Source of the DNA: Engelhardtia mirabilis
GTDB taxonomy: Bacteria; Planctomycetota; UBA1135; GCA-002686595
Reading direction: 5' to 3'
DNA length: 64,000 bases
Assembly (NCBI GenBank): GCA_007751255.1
Contig: CP036296.1
Coordinates: 4,588,001-4,652,000 of the forward strand
Positions 1-9,089 of this stretch are shown one piece after another (position 1 is the stretch's first letter; each line of letters begins with the position of its first letter). Made by a program: the position numbers and the translations under genes. The notes under the pieces are model-generated. The model was not told the DNA's origin and did not search any database. It saw only the letters and a list, made by a program, of their open reading frames with translations.

Positions 1-1039
1 GCACCGCGACCACCCGCCGTTCGTCGCGCTTGAACACGGCCACGAGCAGGTTCATGAACTCCTCGCGGCGTCGCTCGGACAGGCGCCCGACCATGCCGCA
101 GTCGAGCAGCACGAGCCGTGCCTGGGGCTGGAAGAACACGTTCCCCGGGTGCGGATCGGCGTGGTAGATGCCGTCCACGAAGATCATCTTCAGGATCGCG
201 TCGGCACCGCGCGCGGCGAGCAAGGGCCCCTCGCCCGTACCGGGCTCGTGCTCGTGCGCCCACTCGCCCGCCGAGACGCCGTCGACGAAGGCCAACACCA
301 ACAGGCGTTCGCGGGTGAACTCGTCGATCACTTCGGGCACCTCGACGAACTCGTCGTCGGCGAGGTTGCGACCGATCAGTTCGGTGTTGCGCGCCTCGAG
401 GGACAGGTCGAGCTCCTCCCGCAGGGTCCGCGAGAACAGGCGCACCATCTGCACCGGGCGGTAGCGGCGCAGCTCGGGCAGCTCCTGCTCGGTCAGCTCG
501 GCGAAGCGCTCCAACAGGCGCAGGTCCGCCTCGACCTTGGCGCGGATCCCCGGGCGCCGGATCTTGAGCACCACCCGTCGACCGTCGGACAACCTCGCCG
601 AGTGCACCTGCCCGATCGAGCCCGCCGCCAGGGGCGTCTCGTCGAAGCCCTCGAAGAGCTCGCGCGGGTCGGCGCCCAGGTCCTCCTCGAGCTGCGGCAG
701 GAGCTCGGCGAAGGGCACTGGAGTGACGGCCTGGTGTAGGCGCTCGAACTCGGTGATCCAGTCCGGCGACAGGAGGTCGGGGCGCGTCGCCAGGAGCTGT
801 CCGAACTTGACGAAGGTCGGCCCCAGTTGCTCCAGCGCCCGCCGCACCCGCTCGTGGGTCGGCATCTCGCGCAGTTGGTCGGCACCGGACCAGTGCAGGG
901 CGCGTCCCGCGCGCTCGAGGGGTCCGGACAGACCCATGCGCTGGACCACGTCACCCAAGCCGTGGCGGGCGAAGGTAGAGGCGATCTCTTGCAGGCGCCC
1001 CAGGTCGCGGGCGGCGAACAGCACGTCGAGCACGGACAT
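1..1039 (-). CDS. UbiB/AarF (ABC1) family atypical protein kinase, C-terminus cut by window edge
   Basis: The frame starts at an ATG (1039-1037) and is open to the left edge, giving 346 codons. FVKFGQLLATRPDLL near residue 76 is the KxGQ signature of the ABC1/UbiB family. It is followed by the Ala/Gly-rich nucleotide loop (LAAGSIGQVHSA), a lysine motif (VVLKIRRPG), HADPHPGNVFF (catalytic-loop Asp) and LLDCGMVGR (metal-binding Asp). Family members are membrane-associated ATPase/kinase-like proteins that support isoprenoid-quinone synthesis or lipid homeostasis. The divergent neighbours make menaquinone, which fits a quinone role, but that is inference. The C-terminal membrane anchor expected of the family would lie outside the window. 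Confidence 0.9.
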   Translation of the reverse strand, partial: MSVLDVLFAARDLGRLQEIASTFARHGLGDVVQRMGLSGPLERAGRALHWSGADQLREMPTHERVRRALEQLGPTFVKFGQLLATRPDLLSPDWITEFERLHQAVTPVPFAELLPQLEEDLGADPRELFEGFDETPLAAGSIGQVHSARLSDGRRVVLKIRRPGIRAKVEADLRLLERFAELTEQELPELRRYRPVQMVRLFSRTLREELDLSLEARNTELIGRNLADDEFVEVPEVIDEFTRERLLVLAFVDGVSAGEWAHEHEPGTGEGPLLAARGADAILKMIFVDGIYHADPHPGNVFFQPQARLVLLDCGMVGRLSERRREEFMNLLVAVFKRDERRVVAV

Positions 1040-1317
1040 GGGCCCGACTATGGACACCGGCGCGGCCCGAAGCCAGCCCCACGCACGGGTGGCCCAGACC
1101 CCGCTGGCGCGGTCCATCCATGAACGCGCGCCCGAGACACCCTGATCCGCCTGCTGTTCGGGCCTCTCGGTCCCAGTCGGCGCCCTGCGAACGCCAGCCT
1201 GCTCGACCACCCTTCGCGGTCACCCTCGCGGGTGCCATCCACGGTGCAGCGGCGCGAGGCGTGCGGCGCAGTTTCGAGCACGTCTTCGTCGTTGGTCCGG
1301 GCTAGTCTCTGCGCGCC

Positions 1318-2025
1318 ATGGTCGAACGCGCCGCCGGATCCGGCTCTCCCACCCTGCTGCTGTTTCCCACCGAGTTGGAGCAGCGCCGCTTCCTCGACGC
1401 CGGCGGTCTGCCCGTCGGCCTGGCGCTTCAGGCCCTCTGCGGCTTTGGTCCCGTGGCCGCCGCGGCCCGCACGGCCGAGCTGTGCGCGCGCGTCGCGCCG
1501 CGGCGGGTGCTGTTGATCGGGATCGCCGGTGCCTACGACGTGGAGCGCGATCCGGTGGGCTGTGCGCGGGTCTTCGAAGGCACGGCCCTGGACGGGGTCG
1601 GCGCAGGAGAGGGCGCTGGCTTCCGCGGCCCCACGGCCCTGGGCTTTCCCCAGTGGCCGTCTCGACCGGGTGTCGACGGCGCTGCGATCGAAGACCGCCT
1701 GCCCCTGTGGCGCCCGCAGCAGTCGACGAACGACCGTTACCGCGGCGGCGGAACCCTGCTGACCACCTGCGCCGCCGCCGACGGACCCGAGATGGCCGCG
1801 CGACGCCGCGAGCGCTTCGCGGACGCGGGGGCCGAGGACATGGAGGGATTCGCCGTGGCCTTCGCCTGCACCCTGGCGCGGGTGCCGGTGGCGGTGGTGC
1901 GCGGCATCTCCAACCTGGTGGGCGATCGCGACGGCACGCGCTGGCGCATCCCCCAGGCCTTGGCGAGCGCTCGGGAGGCCGCGTTGGAGATCCTGGCCCA
2001 GGACGCCTGGGAGCCTTCGGCGTGA
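1318..2025 (+). CDS. mqnB: Futalosine hydrolase MqnB
   Basis: This 235-residue protein has the nucleoside phosphorylase/hydrolase fold: GIAGAY at 68-73, EDMEGFAVA at 173-181 (purine and ribose contacts, with the acidic residue typical of nucleosidases) and RGISNLVGDRD at 195-205. MqnB removes the base from futalosine to give dehypoxanthine futalosine in the menaquinone pathway that bypasses the classical Men enzymes. The identification is strengthened by the next gene, mqnD, whose GTG start overlaps this stop codon by 4 nt, so the two are co-transcribed. The other pathway genes (mqnA, mqnC) are not in the window. The ATG is used; the product is cytoplasmic with no signal peptide. Confidence 0.93.
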   Translation: MVERAAGSGSPTLLLFPTELEQRRFLDAGGLPVGLALQALCGFGPVAAAARTAELCARVAPRRVLLIGIAGAYDVERDPVGCARVFEGTALDGVGAGEGAGFRGPTALGFPQWPSRPGVDGAAIEDRLPLWRPQQSTNDRYRGGGTLLTTCAAADGPEMAARRRERFADAGAEDMEGFAVAFACTLARVPVAVVRGISNLVGDRDGTRWRIPQALASAREAALEILAQDAWEPSA

Positions 2026-2840
2026 GGCGCCTGTCGATCGGCATCTCCACCTGCCCCAACGACACGTTCGCCTTCCACGCCCTGCTTACGGGCGCGGTGC
2101 GGGTGGACGGTGTCCAGTTGGACTTCGAGCTGGGCGACGTGCAGGAACTCAACCAGCGCGCCGCGGCCGGCGACTTGGACGTGGCCAAGATCAGCTACGC
2201 CGCGGCCCTGGAGTTGGCGGCGCAGCGCGTGATGCTGCCGGCCGGCTCCGCCCTGGGCTTCGGCGTGGGTCCGGTGGTGTTGGCCGGCCCCCACCCCCAC
2301 GCCAGTCCGCCGCGGGTGCTGTGCCCCGGCGGTCAGACCACCGCGACGCTCCTGTGGCGGCTTTTCCACCCCGAGACCGTGCGACTCGACCAGGTGGTCT
2401 TCAGTGCGATCATGCCCGCACTGCGCGACGGCTCCGCGGACCTCGGCGTTTGCATTCACGAGGGCCGCTTCACCCACCGCGACTGGAATCTCGAGCTGGT
2501 CGAGGACCTGGGAGCCACCTGGGAGCGCGAGACCGCATCGCCCCTGCCCCTGGGTGGTATCTCGGTGCGCCGCTCCCTGCCGGCCGAGGTGATCGCGGCC
2601 GTCGCAGAGGGCGTGCGCGAGTCGGTCGAGTGGGCCCGGGCCAACCCCGATGCCTGCCTCGCGACGATGCGAGCCCACGCCCAGGAGCACACGGACGAGG
2701 TGCTCTGGAAACACGTCGAGCTCTACGTCAACGACTGGACCGTGGACCTGGGCCCGGTCGGTCGCGGGGCGATCGCGGAGCTGGCACGGCGGGCACGTGC
2801 GGTCGGCCTGGGCCAGGGCGAGTCGATCGTCGTCGACTGA
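2022..2840 (+). CDS. mqnD: 1,4-dihydroxy-6-naphthoate synthase MqnD
   Basis: This 272-residue protein is of the MqnA/MqnD periplasmic-binding-like fold. It opens with SIGISTCPNDTFAFHALL, the MqnD N-terminal signature, followed by DVAKISYAA (53-61) and SALGFGVGP (76-84). MqnD converts cyclic dehypoxanthine futalosine to 1,4-dihydroxy-6-naphthoate, the naphthoquinone precursor of menaquinone. The start is GTG at 2022 inside the GTGA overlap with mqnB; the longer in-frame extension upstream merely shadows mqnB. The mqnB-mqnD pair shows that the organism makes menaquinone by the futalosine route, so a low-potential quinone pool is available to the cytochromes encoded further right. Confidence 0.95.
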   Translation: MRRLSIGISTCPNDTFAFHALLTGAVRVDGVQLDFELGDVQELNQRAAAGDLDVAKISYAAALELAAQRVMLPAGSALGFGVGPVVLAGPHPHASPPRVLCPGGQTTATLLWRLFHPETVRLDQVVFSAIMPALRDGSADLGVCIHEGRFTHRDWNLELVEDLGATWERETASPLPLGGISVRRSLPAEVIAAVAEGVRESVEWARANPDACLATMRAHAQEHTDEVLWKHVELYVNDWTVDLGPVGRGAIAELARRARAVGLGQGESIVVD

Positions 2841-2861
2841 GGCGACAGCCGCCCCCTGCGA

Positions 2862-3470
2862 TCACTCGCCGTAGCGCAGCTCGAGGGTCGACACCGGTTG
2901 CGCGTCCTCGGCGGACGGGTTGCAGGTCACCACGAACAGACGGTCGTACTGGTCGTCGGCGAGCATCGGACCGTAGCGCTCGTGCTGCTCGAGACCCTCG
3001 ATCTCGCCGCCCAGGGCCGCGACCAGGCCGGGGACCGTGTTGGAGTGGCCGGCGACGACCGCCACGGATCCGCCTGGCAGGGCCTCGATCGCTGCCACCT
3101 GGGCGGCGGGCTCGCGCGCGGAGATGACCTGAACCTCGAGGTCCGTGGCGGCCGCGAGGGGCGCGACGGTCAGCTGGGTGCGCTGGAACTCGCTCGCGAA
3201 CACGTGGCTCACGCCACTGTGCCCGAGCATGCGCGCCAGCTCGGCCGCCCGCGCGGCGCCGGCCTCGGTCAGCACGGGGTCGCTGCCCTCCGCCACCTTC
3301 TCAGCGTGGCGCACGACGATCACGGTGATCGGCGCCGGCTGCTCCGGCGAAGCGGCCCGTTCCTGGACGGTCGTCGACGCCGAGTCGGTCGCAGTCAGAG
3401 TCGAGATCGACGGCAGGAACAGGGCCAGGGCGGCGGCGCAGGCCGCGACGAGGGGTCGTTGGATCAGCAT
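2862..3470 (-). CDS. Secreted histidine phosphatase family protein (SixA/phosphoglycerate-mutase-like)
   Basis: The 202-residue product begins with a Sec-type signal (hydrophobic residues 8-22). RHAEK at 54-58 supplies the phospho-acceptor His55 and Arg54, and AGHSN at 140-144 supplies the second catalytic His142, as in branch 1 of the histidine phosphatase superfamily. The RHAEK variant is common among small secreted or SixA-like members, whose substrates are mostly unknown. The gene converges on mqnD with about 20 bp between the stops, so it is a separate unit. Substrate cannot be predicted from the sequence. Confidence 0.85.
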   Translation of the reverse strand: MLIQRPLVAACAAALALFLPSISTLTATDSASTTVQERAASPEQPAPITVIVVRHAEKVAEGSDPVLTEAGAARAAELARMLGHSGVSHVFASEFQRTQLTVAPLAAATDLEVQVISAREPAAQVAAIEALPGGSVAVVAGHSNTVPGLVAALGGEIEGLEQHERYGPMLADDQYDRLFVVTCNPSAEDAQPVSTLELRYGE

Positions 3471-3574
3471 GGGACAGGGTTGTAGCGCGCGGCGGGCCGG
3501 TCGGGGCAGGGGATCGAACCTCGACCGATGGGCTGAGTCTGATGGTCCAGGTCGAGCGCTCCCCCAATGAGCGA

Positions 3575-3607
3575 CGCCCGCCGACTCCCCGGGGGAATCG
3601 ACGGGCG
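3575..3607 (-). terminator. Long hairpin downstream of the Hc1-like gene
   Basis: The arms 3575-3590 and 3592-3607 match as an inverted repeat over 16 positions with two differences. Both differences become G-U pairs in RNA read from the minus strand, so the structure is continuous only in that orientation. It lies about 46 nt past the stop of the Hc1-like gene (3653). There is no T-run, so it is either a Rho-independent-like hairpin of a GC-rich genome or an RNA 3' stabiliser. Confidence 0.45.
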
Positions 3608-3652
3608 CCGCCCGCTCGGGGCCGGAATCGGCCCCATGGGGAACGCTGCGGC

Positions 3653-3838
3653 TCAGTCGCCGCCGCCCGAGTCACGAAGCTCGAGCATCTCCTTGCGGAT
3701 CTCCTGTGCGTGGTTCTTGACCTCTTGCATCGCCTTGCGGACGCGGGCGCACGCGGCCTTGTTGCCGGAGGCGGCCTTCTCGACGTCGTCGCGGACGCTC
3801 TCGATGGTCTGAATCAGGTTCTGGTAGTTCTGCGTCAT
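3653..3838 (-). CDS. Histone H1-like protein, Hc1 family core without basic tail
   Basis: The 61-residue product reads IQTIESVRDDVEKAASGNKA then ARVRKAMQEVKNHAQEIRKE. This matches the N-terminal helical core of chlamydial Hc1 and of small Hc1-family proteins, in which a GNKAAxxRVRK segment between two amphipathic helices is the hallmark. The protein ends at an acidic/Gly tail (LELRDSGGGD) and lacks the Lys/Ala repeats that bind DNA in Hc1, so it may act as a small nucleoid or protein-binding module. A cysteine (Cys30) sits inside the conserved segment. The ATG start has no clear Shine-Dalgarno; a hairpin stands just upstream and another just downstream. Confidence 0.75.
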   Translation of the reverse strand: MTQNYQNLIQTIESVRDDVEKAASGNKAACARVRKAMQEVKNHAQEIRKEMLELRDSGGGD

Positions 3839-3857
3839 GCCTGGATATCCGAAATGC

Positions 3858-3878
3858 GAGGAGCCGATCCGGCTCCTC
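3858..3878 (-). promoter_or_regulatory. Perfect 9-bp inverted repeat in the leader of the Hc1-like gene
   Basis: Positions 3858-3866 (GAGGAGCCG) and 3870-3878 (CGGCTCCTC) pair perfectly around a 3-nt loop. The hairpin begins 19 nt upstream of the Hc1-like ATG and would lie in its 5' leader. No T-run follows on either strand, so a leader structure or protein operator is more likely than a terminator for the upstream EVE gene. Confidence 0.35.
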
Positions 3879-4049
3879 TGGGGGGCGCTGGATGGCGGTA
3901 GACGGGCTTCATGGTGGCGATTGCGGGCCAGCGATCAAGGCGCCAGCCCCCGTTCCAGGGGCCGCCAGGGCCGATTCTGAGCCGCGACCGTCCCACGGCG
4001 GCTCGGGGCTCGATCCCGGCCCCGAGGGTCGAAGAGCCCTTCTTGCCCC

Positions 4050-4529
<480 letters not shown>

Positions 4530-4690
4530 GGCGGGGCGGGGGTCGGGGGCTGGGTCGAATCGAACGGAACGAGAGGGTGGGGTCGCGAGAGGGAGCGCGT
4601 CAGCGCGGGGCGCGACTGCGGGCCCGGCGGGCGTCGCGCCATCGAGGGCGTGATCGCAGTGCCCTCCGGCTGTGCCCTGGGTGACGGACC

Positions 4691-5500
4691 TCAGAGCAGG
4701 CCCGCACGACCGAGGGCGCCGCCCTCGAGTTCGCGCAGGGCCGCCGGCGGCCCCAGAACCTCCGCGAGGACGACGGCGCGGCGCCAGGCCTCGCGGTCGG
4801 ACAACGGGTAGCGGGACGCGACCTTGCCACCGGACTCGGCCGCGGGGCCACGCTCCGTGGCCGGCGGGAATCGGTCCAAGGTCCCAGACACCGGCAGGGA
4901 CGAGCGCAGGCCACTCAGCTCAGCGAGGGACCCGCGGGCGACCATCTCATCACCGCCCGTGCGCTCCAACTCGGACTCGCTCGGCATCGGCCGCAGGGCC
5001 GAGGGCAGGTCGTCGCGCAGCTTCTCACGCGCCGCCGAGGGCAGGACCGCGGTCAGCGGTTCCTCGTGGACGCGACGTGCGGGCTCCGGCGTCGCTGACG
5101 CGGTCGCCACCTTGGCCTGCTTGCGCTGACGCCGATGCACCGCTGATTCCGGCCGCAGGTGCGGGTCCCCCATCGGATCCTGGGGACGCGGCACCTTCGC
5201 GGCCGGGCGAGTCGGCTCCACACCTTCGAGCAACTGCTTCCACAGGTCGCGGCCGCTCAGTTCCCCATCGACCTCGGTGGCCACGGGCCTGGGCGCCCGC
5301 CGCGCGGGAGCACCGGGCGCTGCATTGCGTTGACGCTCGCGGAGGATCCCGCGCACGATCGGCACGCCGAAGAACAGCGCGACGAAGGCGATCTGGATGA
5401 TCCCCTCGAGGATGTCGTTCGGCTTGGCCTGGGCCAGGAACGGCCCGGTCTCCAGCAGACTGACGTCCAGCAGCGCCGCGCCCATGACCGCGGAGATCAC
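4691..5500 (-). CDS. Single-span membrane protein, last gene of the nfeD-floA operon
   Basis: The 269-residue product is not recognised as a known family. A hydrophobic segment around residues 33-50 (IIQIAFVALFFGVPIVRGI) is followed by a long, basic and Pro/Ala-rich cytoplasmic region with no clear fold and a short helical C-terminus (SDREAWRRAVVLAEVLG). The GTG start overlaps the TAG of floA by one base, so it is translated with it. In Bacilli the nfeD-floA operon also ends in a small membrane gene (yqfB). This protein is larger and shows no obvious similarity, but an accessory role to the flotillin is a reasonable inference. Confidence 0.6.
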   Translation of the reverse strand: MISAVMGAALLDVSLLETGPFLAQAKPNDILEGIIQIAFVALFFGVPIVRGILRERQRNAAPGAPARRAPRPVATEVDGELSGRDLWKQLLEGVEPTRPAAKVPRPQDPMGDPHLRPESAVHRRQRKQAKVATASATPEPARRVHEEPLTAVLPSAAREKLRDDLPSALRPMPSESELERTGGDEMVARGSLAELSGLRSSLPVSGTLDRFPPATERGPAAESGGKVASRYPLSDREAWRRAVVLAEVLGPPAALRELEGGALGRAGLL

Positions 5501-6546
5501 TAGCTCTCCAGCCCCTCGGGCTTCGAGTCTCCGCCGCCCGCGATGCCCTCCCGCATGCTGGTGTCGGCCTGGATGTTGCGGAAGCGGTACTGGTCCATGA
5601 CGCCCAGGTTGCCCGCGCGCAGGGCCTCGGCCATGGCCTTGGGAATCTCGGCTTCGGCCAGGACCACCTCGGCGCGGTTCTCCATCACCTTGGCCTTGAA
5701 CTCCTGCTCGGCGGCCACGGCCATCGCACGACGCTTCTCGGCGTTGGCCTGGGCCACGCGCTTGTCGGCCTCGGCCTGATCCGCCTGCAGGCGCGCTCCG
5801 ATGTTGTTGCCGATGTCCACGTCGGCGATGTCGATCGAGACGATCTCGAAGGCCGTGCCGGCGTCGAGTCCGCGGGCGAGCACCACCTTGCTGATCGCGT
5901 CGGGGTTCTCGAGCACCTCCTTGTGGGAGGCCTTGGAGCCGATGGTCGAGATGATGCCTTCACCCACGCGGGCGATGATCGTCTCCTCGCCGGCGCCACC
6001 GACCAGGCGCGCGATGTTCGTGCGCACGGTCACCCGCGCCTTGGCCAGGACCTGGATGCCGTCCGCGGCCACGGCGGCGATCTCGGTCTTGCCCGACGCC
6101 GGGTTGGGGCAGTCGATGACCTTGGGCGTCACGCTGGTCTTCACGGCGTCCAGCACGTCGCGCCCGGCCAGGTCGATCGACGCCGCGGTGCGGAAGTCGA
6201 GCTCGATGCCCGCGCGGTTCGCCGCGATCAGCGCCCGCACGACGCGGCCGACCTGACCGCCGGCGAGCACGTGGGCTTCGAGGTCGCGCTTGTCGACCTG
6301 GTCGAGGCGCGCCTGGACCAGCATCACCTGGGCGTCGACGATCTGCGAAGGCGGGACCTTCCGCAGGCTCATGGCGACCATGTCGAGCAGGCCGATACCG
6401 GCGCGCGACAAGAGCGAGCGGACGTAGAGGTTGGCGTAGCGGATCAGCAGCAGGACGAAGGCCAGGCCGACCAGGACCGCGGCGACGGTGAAGACCGTCA
6501 TGGCGGTGTTGCTCGCCGCGGCGAGGGTGAGTTGCAGAGTGCTCAT
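5500..6546 (-). CDS. floA: Flotillin-like protein FloA
   Basis: The 348-residue product has one N-terminal membrane segment (about 15-37), then the FloA/UPF0365 body: [47 protein letters not shown] and the Glu/Ala-rich helical tail [20 protein letters not shown]. FloA scaffolds functional membrane microdomains at the inner membrane. It sits directly after two NfeD-family genes, the same arrangement as yqeZ-floA in Bacillus, which supports the call strongly. Length and start (ATG at 6546) match the family. Confidence 0.95.
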   Translation of the reverse strand: MSTLQLTLAAASNTAMTVFTVAAVLVGLAFVLLLIRYANLYVRSLLSRAGIGLLDMVAMSLRKVPPSQIVDAQVMLVQARLDQVDKRDLEAHVLAGGQVGRVVRALIAANRAGIELDFRTAASIDLAGRDVLDAVKTSVTPKVIDCPNPASGKTEIAAVAADGIQVLAKARVTVRTNIARLVGGAGEETIIARVGEGIISTIGSKASHKEVLENPDAISKVVLARGLDAGTAFEIVSIDIADVDIGNNIGARLQADQAEADKRVAQANAEKRRAMAVAAEQEFKAKVMENRAEVVLAEAEIPKAMAEALRAGNLGVMDQYRFRNIQADTSMREGIAGGGDSKPEGLES

Positions 6547-6623
6547 GGGAGCGACGGAGGATCTCGGTTCTTCTCGGGAGCGCCGCGGACGGCGCCGGTA
6601 ATTGGTTCAGGCGGGTCGCTCGA

Positions 6624-7133
6624 TCAAGCCTGCGAAGCCGGCTCGCCGCCGTGATCGCCGCCGGGCTCGCTGCGCACGACGACCACGCGGTTGCCGACGA
6701 CCTCGAGCACCCGCACGGGCTCACCGATGCCGATGCTCTCGCCACGGCTGACCACGTCGACGCGGCGCCCGCCGATGCGCGCGTACCCGGCGGGGCGCAG
6801 GGGCGTCAGCACCTCACCCTCCTGGCCGACCAGGTCGAGGTCGCGCGCGTCGGTCGCGGCGGTGCTCTGGAAGCTCAAGCCGCCCAAGGTGTAACGCTTG
6901 CCGAAGGGACTCTGTGGCAAGAGCTTGAAGGCCACGACCAGGGTCACCGGCAAGAGCAAGGCCACGGCCAGCAGGAAGTTGACCCCGGTGCCGGTGTCCT
7001 CCTGGAAGGCCGCGATGACCGAGCCGATGATCGACGCGGCCGCCAGGAAGCTGAGCACGCCGAAGCTGGGGATGAAGACCTCGGCCAGCACCAGGGCCAG
7101 TCCGAGACCGAGCAGGATCAGGGCCAGGGTCAC
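6624..7133 (-). CDS. Short NfeD family membrane protein
   Basis: The 169-residue product has two or three N-terminal transmembrane segments (residues 2-22, 25-45 and 50-72), then the NfeD OB-fold. The latter is recognisable from LVGQEGEVLTPLRPAGYARI and GRRVDVVSRGESI. The OB-fold domain of NfeD proteins partners flotillin or stomatin-type proteins. The start is GTG at 7133, in a 4-nt GTGA overlap with the upstream long NfeD; the in-frame stretch further upstream is only antisense-frame continuation. The order long NfeD, short NfeD, FloA implies co-assembly in membrane domains. Confidence 0.9.
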   Translation of the reverse strand: MTLALILLGLGLALVLAEVFIPSFGVLSFLAAASIIGSVIAAFQEDTGTGVNFLLAVALLLPVTLVVAFKLLPQSPFGKRYTLGGLSFQSTAATDARDLDLVGQEGEVLTPLRPAGYARIGGRRVDVVSRGESIGIGEPVRVLEVVGNRVVVVRSEPGGDHGGEPASQA

Positions 7134-8764
7134 GCGCTCGCCTCCTTGGTGTCGACGTCCTCGACGTCCTCGACGCCTTCGACGCCCTCGACGCCCTCGA
7201 CGCCCTCGACGCGCAGCCGACCGCCCTCGGTGCCGATCACCCGCAGCCGCTGGCCCCGCTCGAGCGTGCCGCCCACGGCCCAGGCCTCGAAGTCGGCGAT
7301 GCCCTGGCCGTCGAGCTGCACGTGGCCCACCGGGCGCAGGTCCGTGGACGCCCGCCCCAACAGGCCCACCAGGTCGCCCGGGCGCGCTCCGACCGGGCCG
7401 CCGCCGACGGCCGAGCCGAAGGTCGGACCGGTGTCCGTGGGTGCCACGGCCATGCGCGAGTACAGGGGCGTCTTGGGCAGGATGAACGACAGGCCGACCG
7501 AGAGCACGAAGCCCACCGCACCCCAGAGGGAGGTGCGGAAGGCGGCCTGCAGGGCCAGTTGGCGGTCGAACTCGTGGGCCAGGGGCAGGCCCGGTCCGAG
7601 CTGGGACCAGATCAAGCCGGCCACGACCAACACCGCGCCGACAATCCCCGGCCACAGGGTCCCGGGCACCAGGAACAGCTCCACGGCGATCAGCACCGCG
7701 CCGAGCCCCATCACCAGGAAGTGCTCGATCCCCGCCAGGCCGACCAGGTAGCGCCCGAACAGGAGCGCGCCGAAGCAGGCCAGGGACAGCACCGCGGCGA
7801 TCCCGAGGCCGGGGGTCTTGAGCTCGATGTAGGCCAGGGTGATCCCGAGGATCAAGAGCAGGGGCGCGAGGGAGTCCAGCAGCGACGCCAACTCCTCCGC
7901 CCTCGACTCCTCGACTCGCGTGACCTCGGCGTCGGCCGGCAGGCTGAGGTGCACGGTCATCAGCTCGGCCAGGCTGGCGACCTCGTCGTCGGCCAGGCGG
8001 TACTCGAGCGCCTCGTCGGTGGTCAACGCCACCAACCGACCGCGCGAAGCGATCACGTCGATCTTCTTCACCGGCGAGCCCTCGAGCCGCAGGGTGTCCC
8101 ACTCCTCGCCGGTGACCACGCGCCGGAAGCCGTCGACCTCGACCCACAGCACCTCAAGGGACGGGTCCACCATGCCCTCGGCCAGGCCCGTGGGCCGCGC
8201 CGTGCGCTCGGCCACGCTGCGGAACCCGCTGCGCGCCACCGAGAGGAACTTCTCCTCCACCGCCTCGACGCCCGTGGGCACCGAGACGATCGGGAGGGCC
8301 GCGCCGATCTGCCCGTCGGGCCGCATCAGCAGCATCTCGCACGACATGGCCACCAGGGCCCCGGCCGAGAGGGCCTTGGGAGCGACCCAGGCGACCACGC
8401 GCAGACCGTCCTCGCGGGCATCGAAGATCGCCGACGAGAGCTGCCACATCAGGTCGACCCGCCCGCCGGGGGTGTCGAGCTCGATCACCAGGGCGTCGCG
8501 GCGCTGCTTGGCCTCGCCCACGGCCCGGCGCAACAGGCTCAGGGCCCCGCGGTCGAGCTCGCCCTCGAAGGTGATCACCGTGACACCGCGGATCGCTTCC
8601 GACTGGGTCTCACGCTCGTCGTCCTCGCCGCCGGCGAGATCGCGGATCATCTGGTCGAAGCCCGTCTGCGTCAGCACGGGGGTCGCCCACGCCTGCTTCG
8701 GCGTCACCAGCAGCAAGACCATCGCGAGCAGCAGCGCTACTCTCGAGGCTGCCGCTCGCGTCAC
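7130..8764 (-). CDS. Long NfeD protein with ClpP-like serine-protease domain
   Basis: The product is a signal peptide (about residues 1-29 from this start), a ClpP-class protease-like domain (VIELDTPGGRVDL and APKALSAGALVAMSC, the NfeD protease site), four or more membrane segments (LLLILGITLAYIEL onward) and a C-terminal OB-fold. This is the 1b-type NfeD architecture found next to flotillins. I used the GTG at 8764 because it puts a classical signal peptide first; the frame is open to 8935 and a longer start cannot be excluded. The last residues form a VEG/VED repeat encoded by a 9-bp tandem array. Confidence 0.85.
   Translation of the reverse strand: MTRAAASRVALLLAMVLLLVTPKQAWATPVLTQTGFDQMIRDLAGGEDDERETQSEAIRGVTVITFEGELDRGALSLLRRAVGEAKQRRDALVIELDTPGGRVDLMWQLSSAIFDAREDGLRVVAWVAPKALSAGALVAMSCEMLLMRPDGQIGAALPIVSVPTGVEAVEEKFLSVARSGFRSVAERTARPTGLAEGMVDPSLEVLWVEVDGFRRVVTGEEWDTLRLEGSPVKKIDVIASRGRLVALTTDEALEYRLADDEVASLAELMTVHLSLPADAEVTRVEESRAEELASLLDSLAPLLLILGITLAYIELKTPGLGIAAVLSLACFGALLFGRYLVGLAGIEHFLVMGLGAVLIAVELFLVPGTLWPGIVGAVLVVAGLIWSQLGPGLPLAHEFDRQLALQAAFRTSLWGAVGFVLSVGLSFILPKTPLYSRMAVAPTDTGPTFGSAVGGGPVGARPGDLVGLLGRASTDLRPVGHVQLDGQGIADFEAWAVGGTLERGQRLRVIGTEGGRLRVEGVEGVEGVEGVEDVEDVDTKEASA
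7152..7214. repeat. 9-bp tandem repeat, seven units, in the NfeD 3' end
   Basis: Seven consecutive 9-bp units of consensus TCGACGCCC run from 7152 to 7214 with 0-2 substitutions each. The array stays in frame and encodes (VEG)n/(VED)n at the C-terminus of the long NfeD protein. Because the unit is a multiple of three, copy changes would lengthen or shorten the tail without a frameshift. Confidence 0.9.
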
Positions 8765-9089
8765 GATCGCCGAGATCGAGGACCCGCCGCGCAGACCGGA
8801 TTTGCGGCGGGACTGCGCGAGTCCGCAAGCGGCGCCCGCGCGGGATCGCCAATCATCCAGAACCCAACTGACAACGTGAGTCACTTCGGGATCGTAGGCC
8901 ACGGGGCCATTCTCCCCAACTGGCGCCCGACGCAAAGGGCCGACTACGGAGGATGTGGCCGGGAGAGGCGCCAGGGCTGGCTGGTTCCGGCAGCGGCCGG
9001 GCCGGCGCTCGTGGAGCGCCTGGCACGCGAGTGGACAGCCCTGGCCGTCATTGGCCCCTGCAGCTCCGAGCCCTGGCGCAGCCCCGACC
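8765..9089. other. Interval between the nfeD operon and the acetyltransferase pair
   Basis: About 325 bp with no convincing gene. The minus-strand frame of the long NfeD stays open to 8935 without a signal-like or family-like sequence, so it is treated as leader. The rest separates the stop of the acetyltransferase-like gene (9090) from that leader. No clear hairpin or RNA gene was seen; the nfeD-floA promoter must lie here. Confidence 0.5.

Noticed and set aside
7152-7214. Possible CRISPR-like repeats
   Set aside because: The units are 9 bp with no spacers and lie in a coding region in frame; this is a microsatellite-type tandem array.
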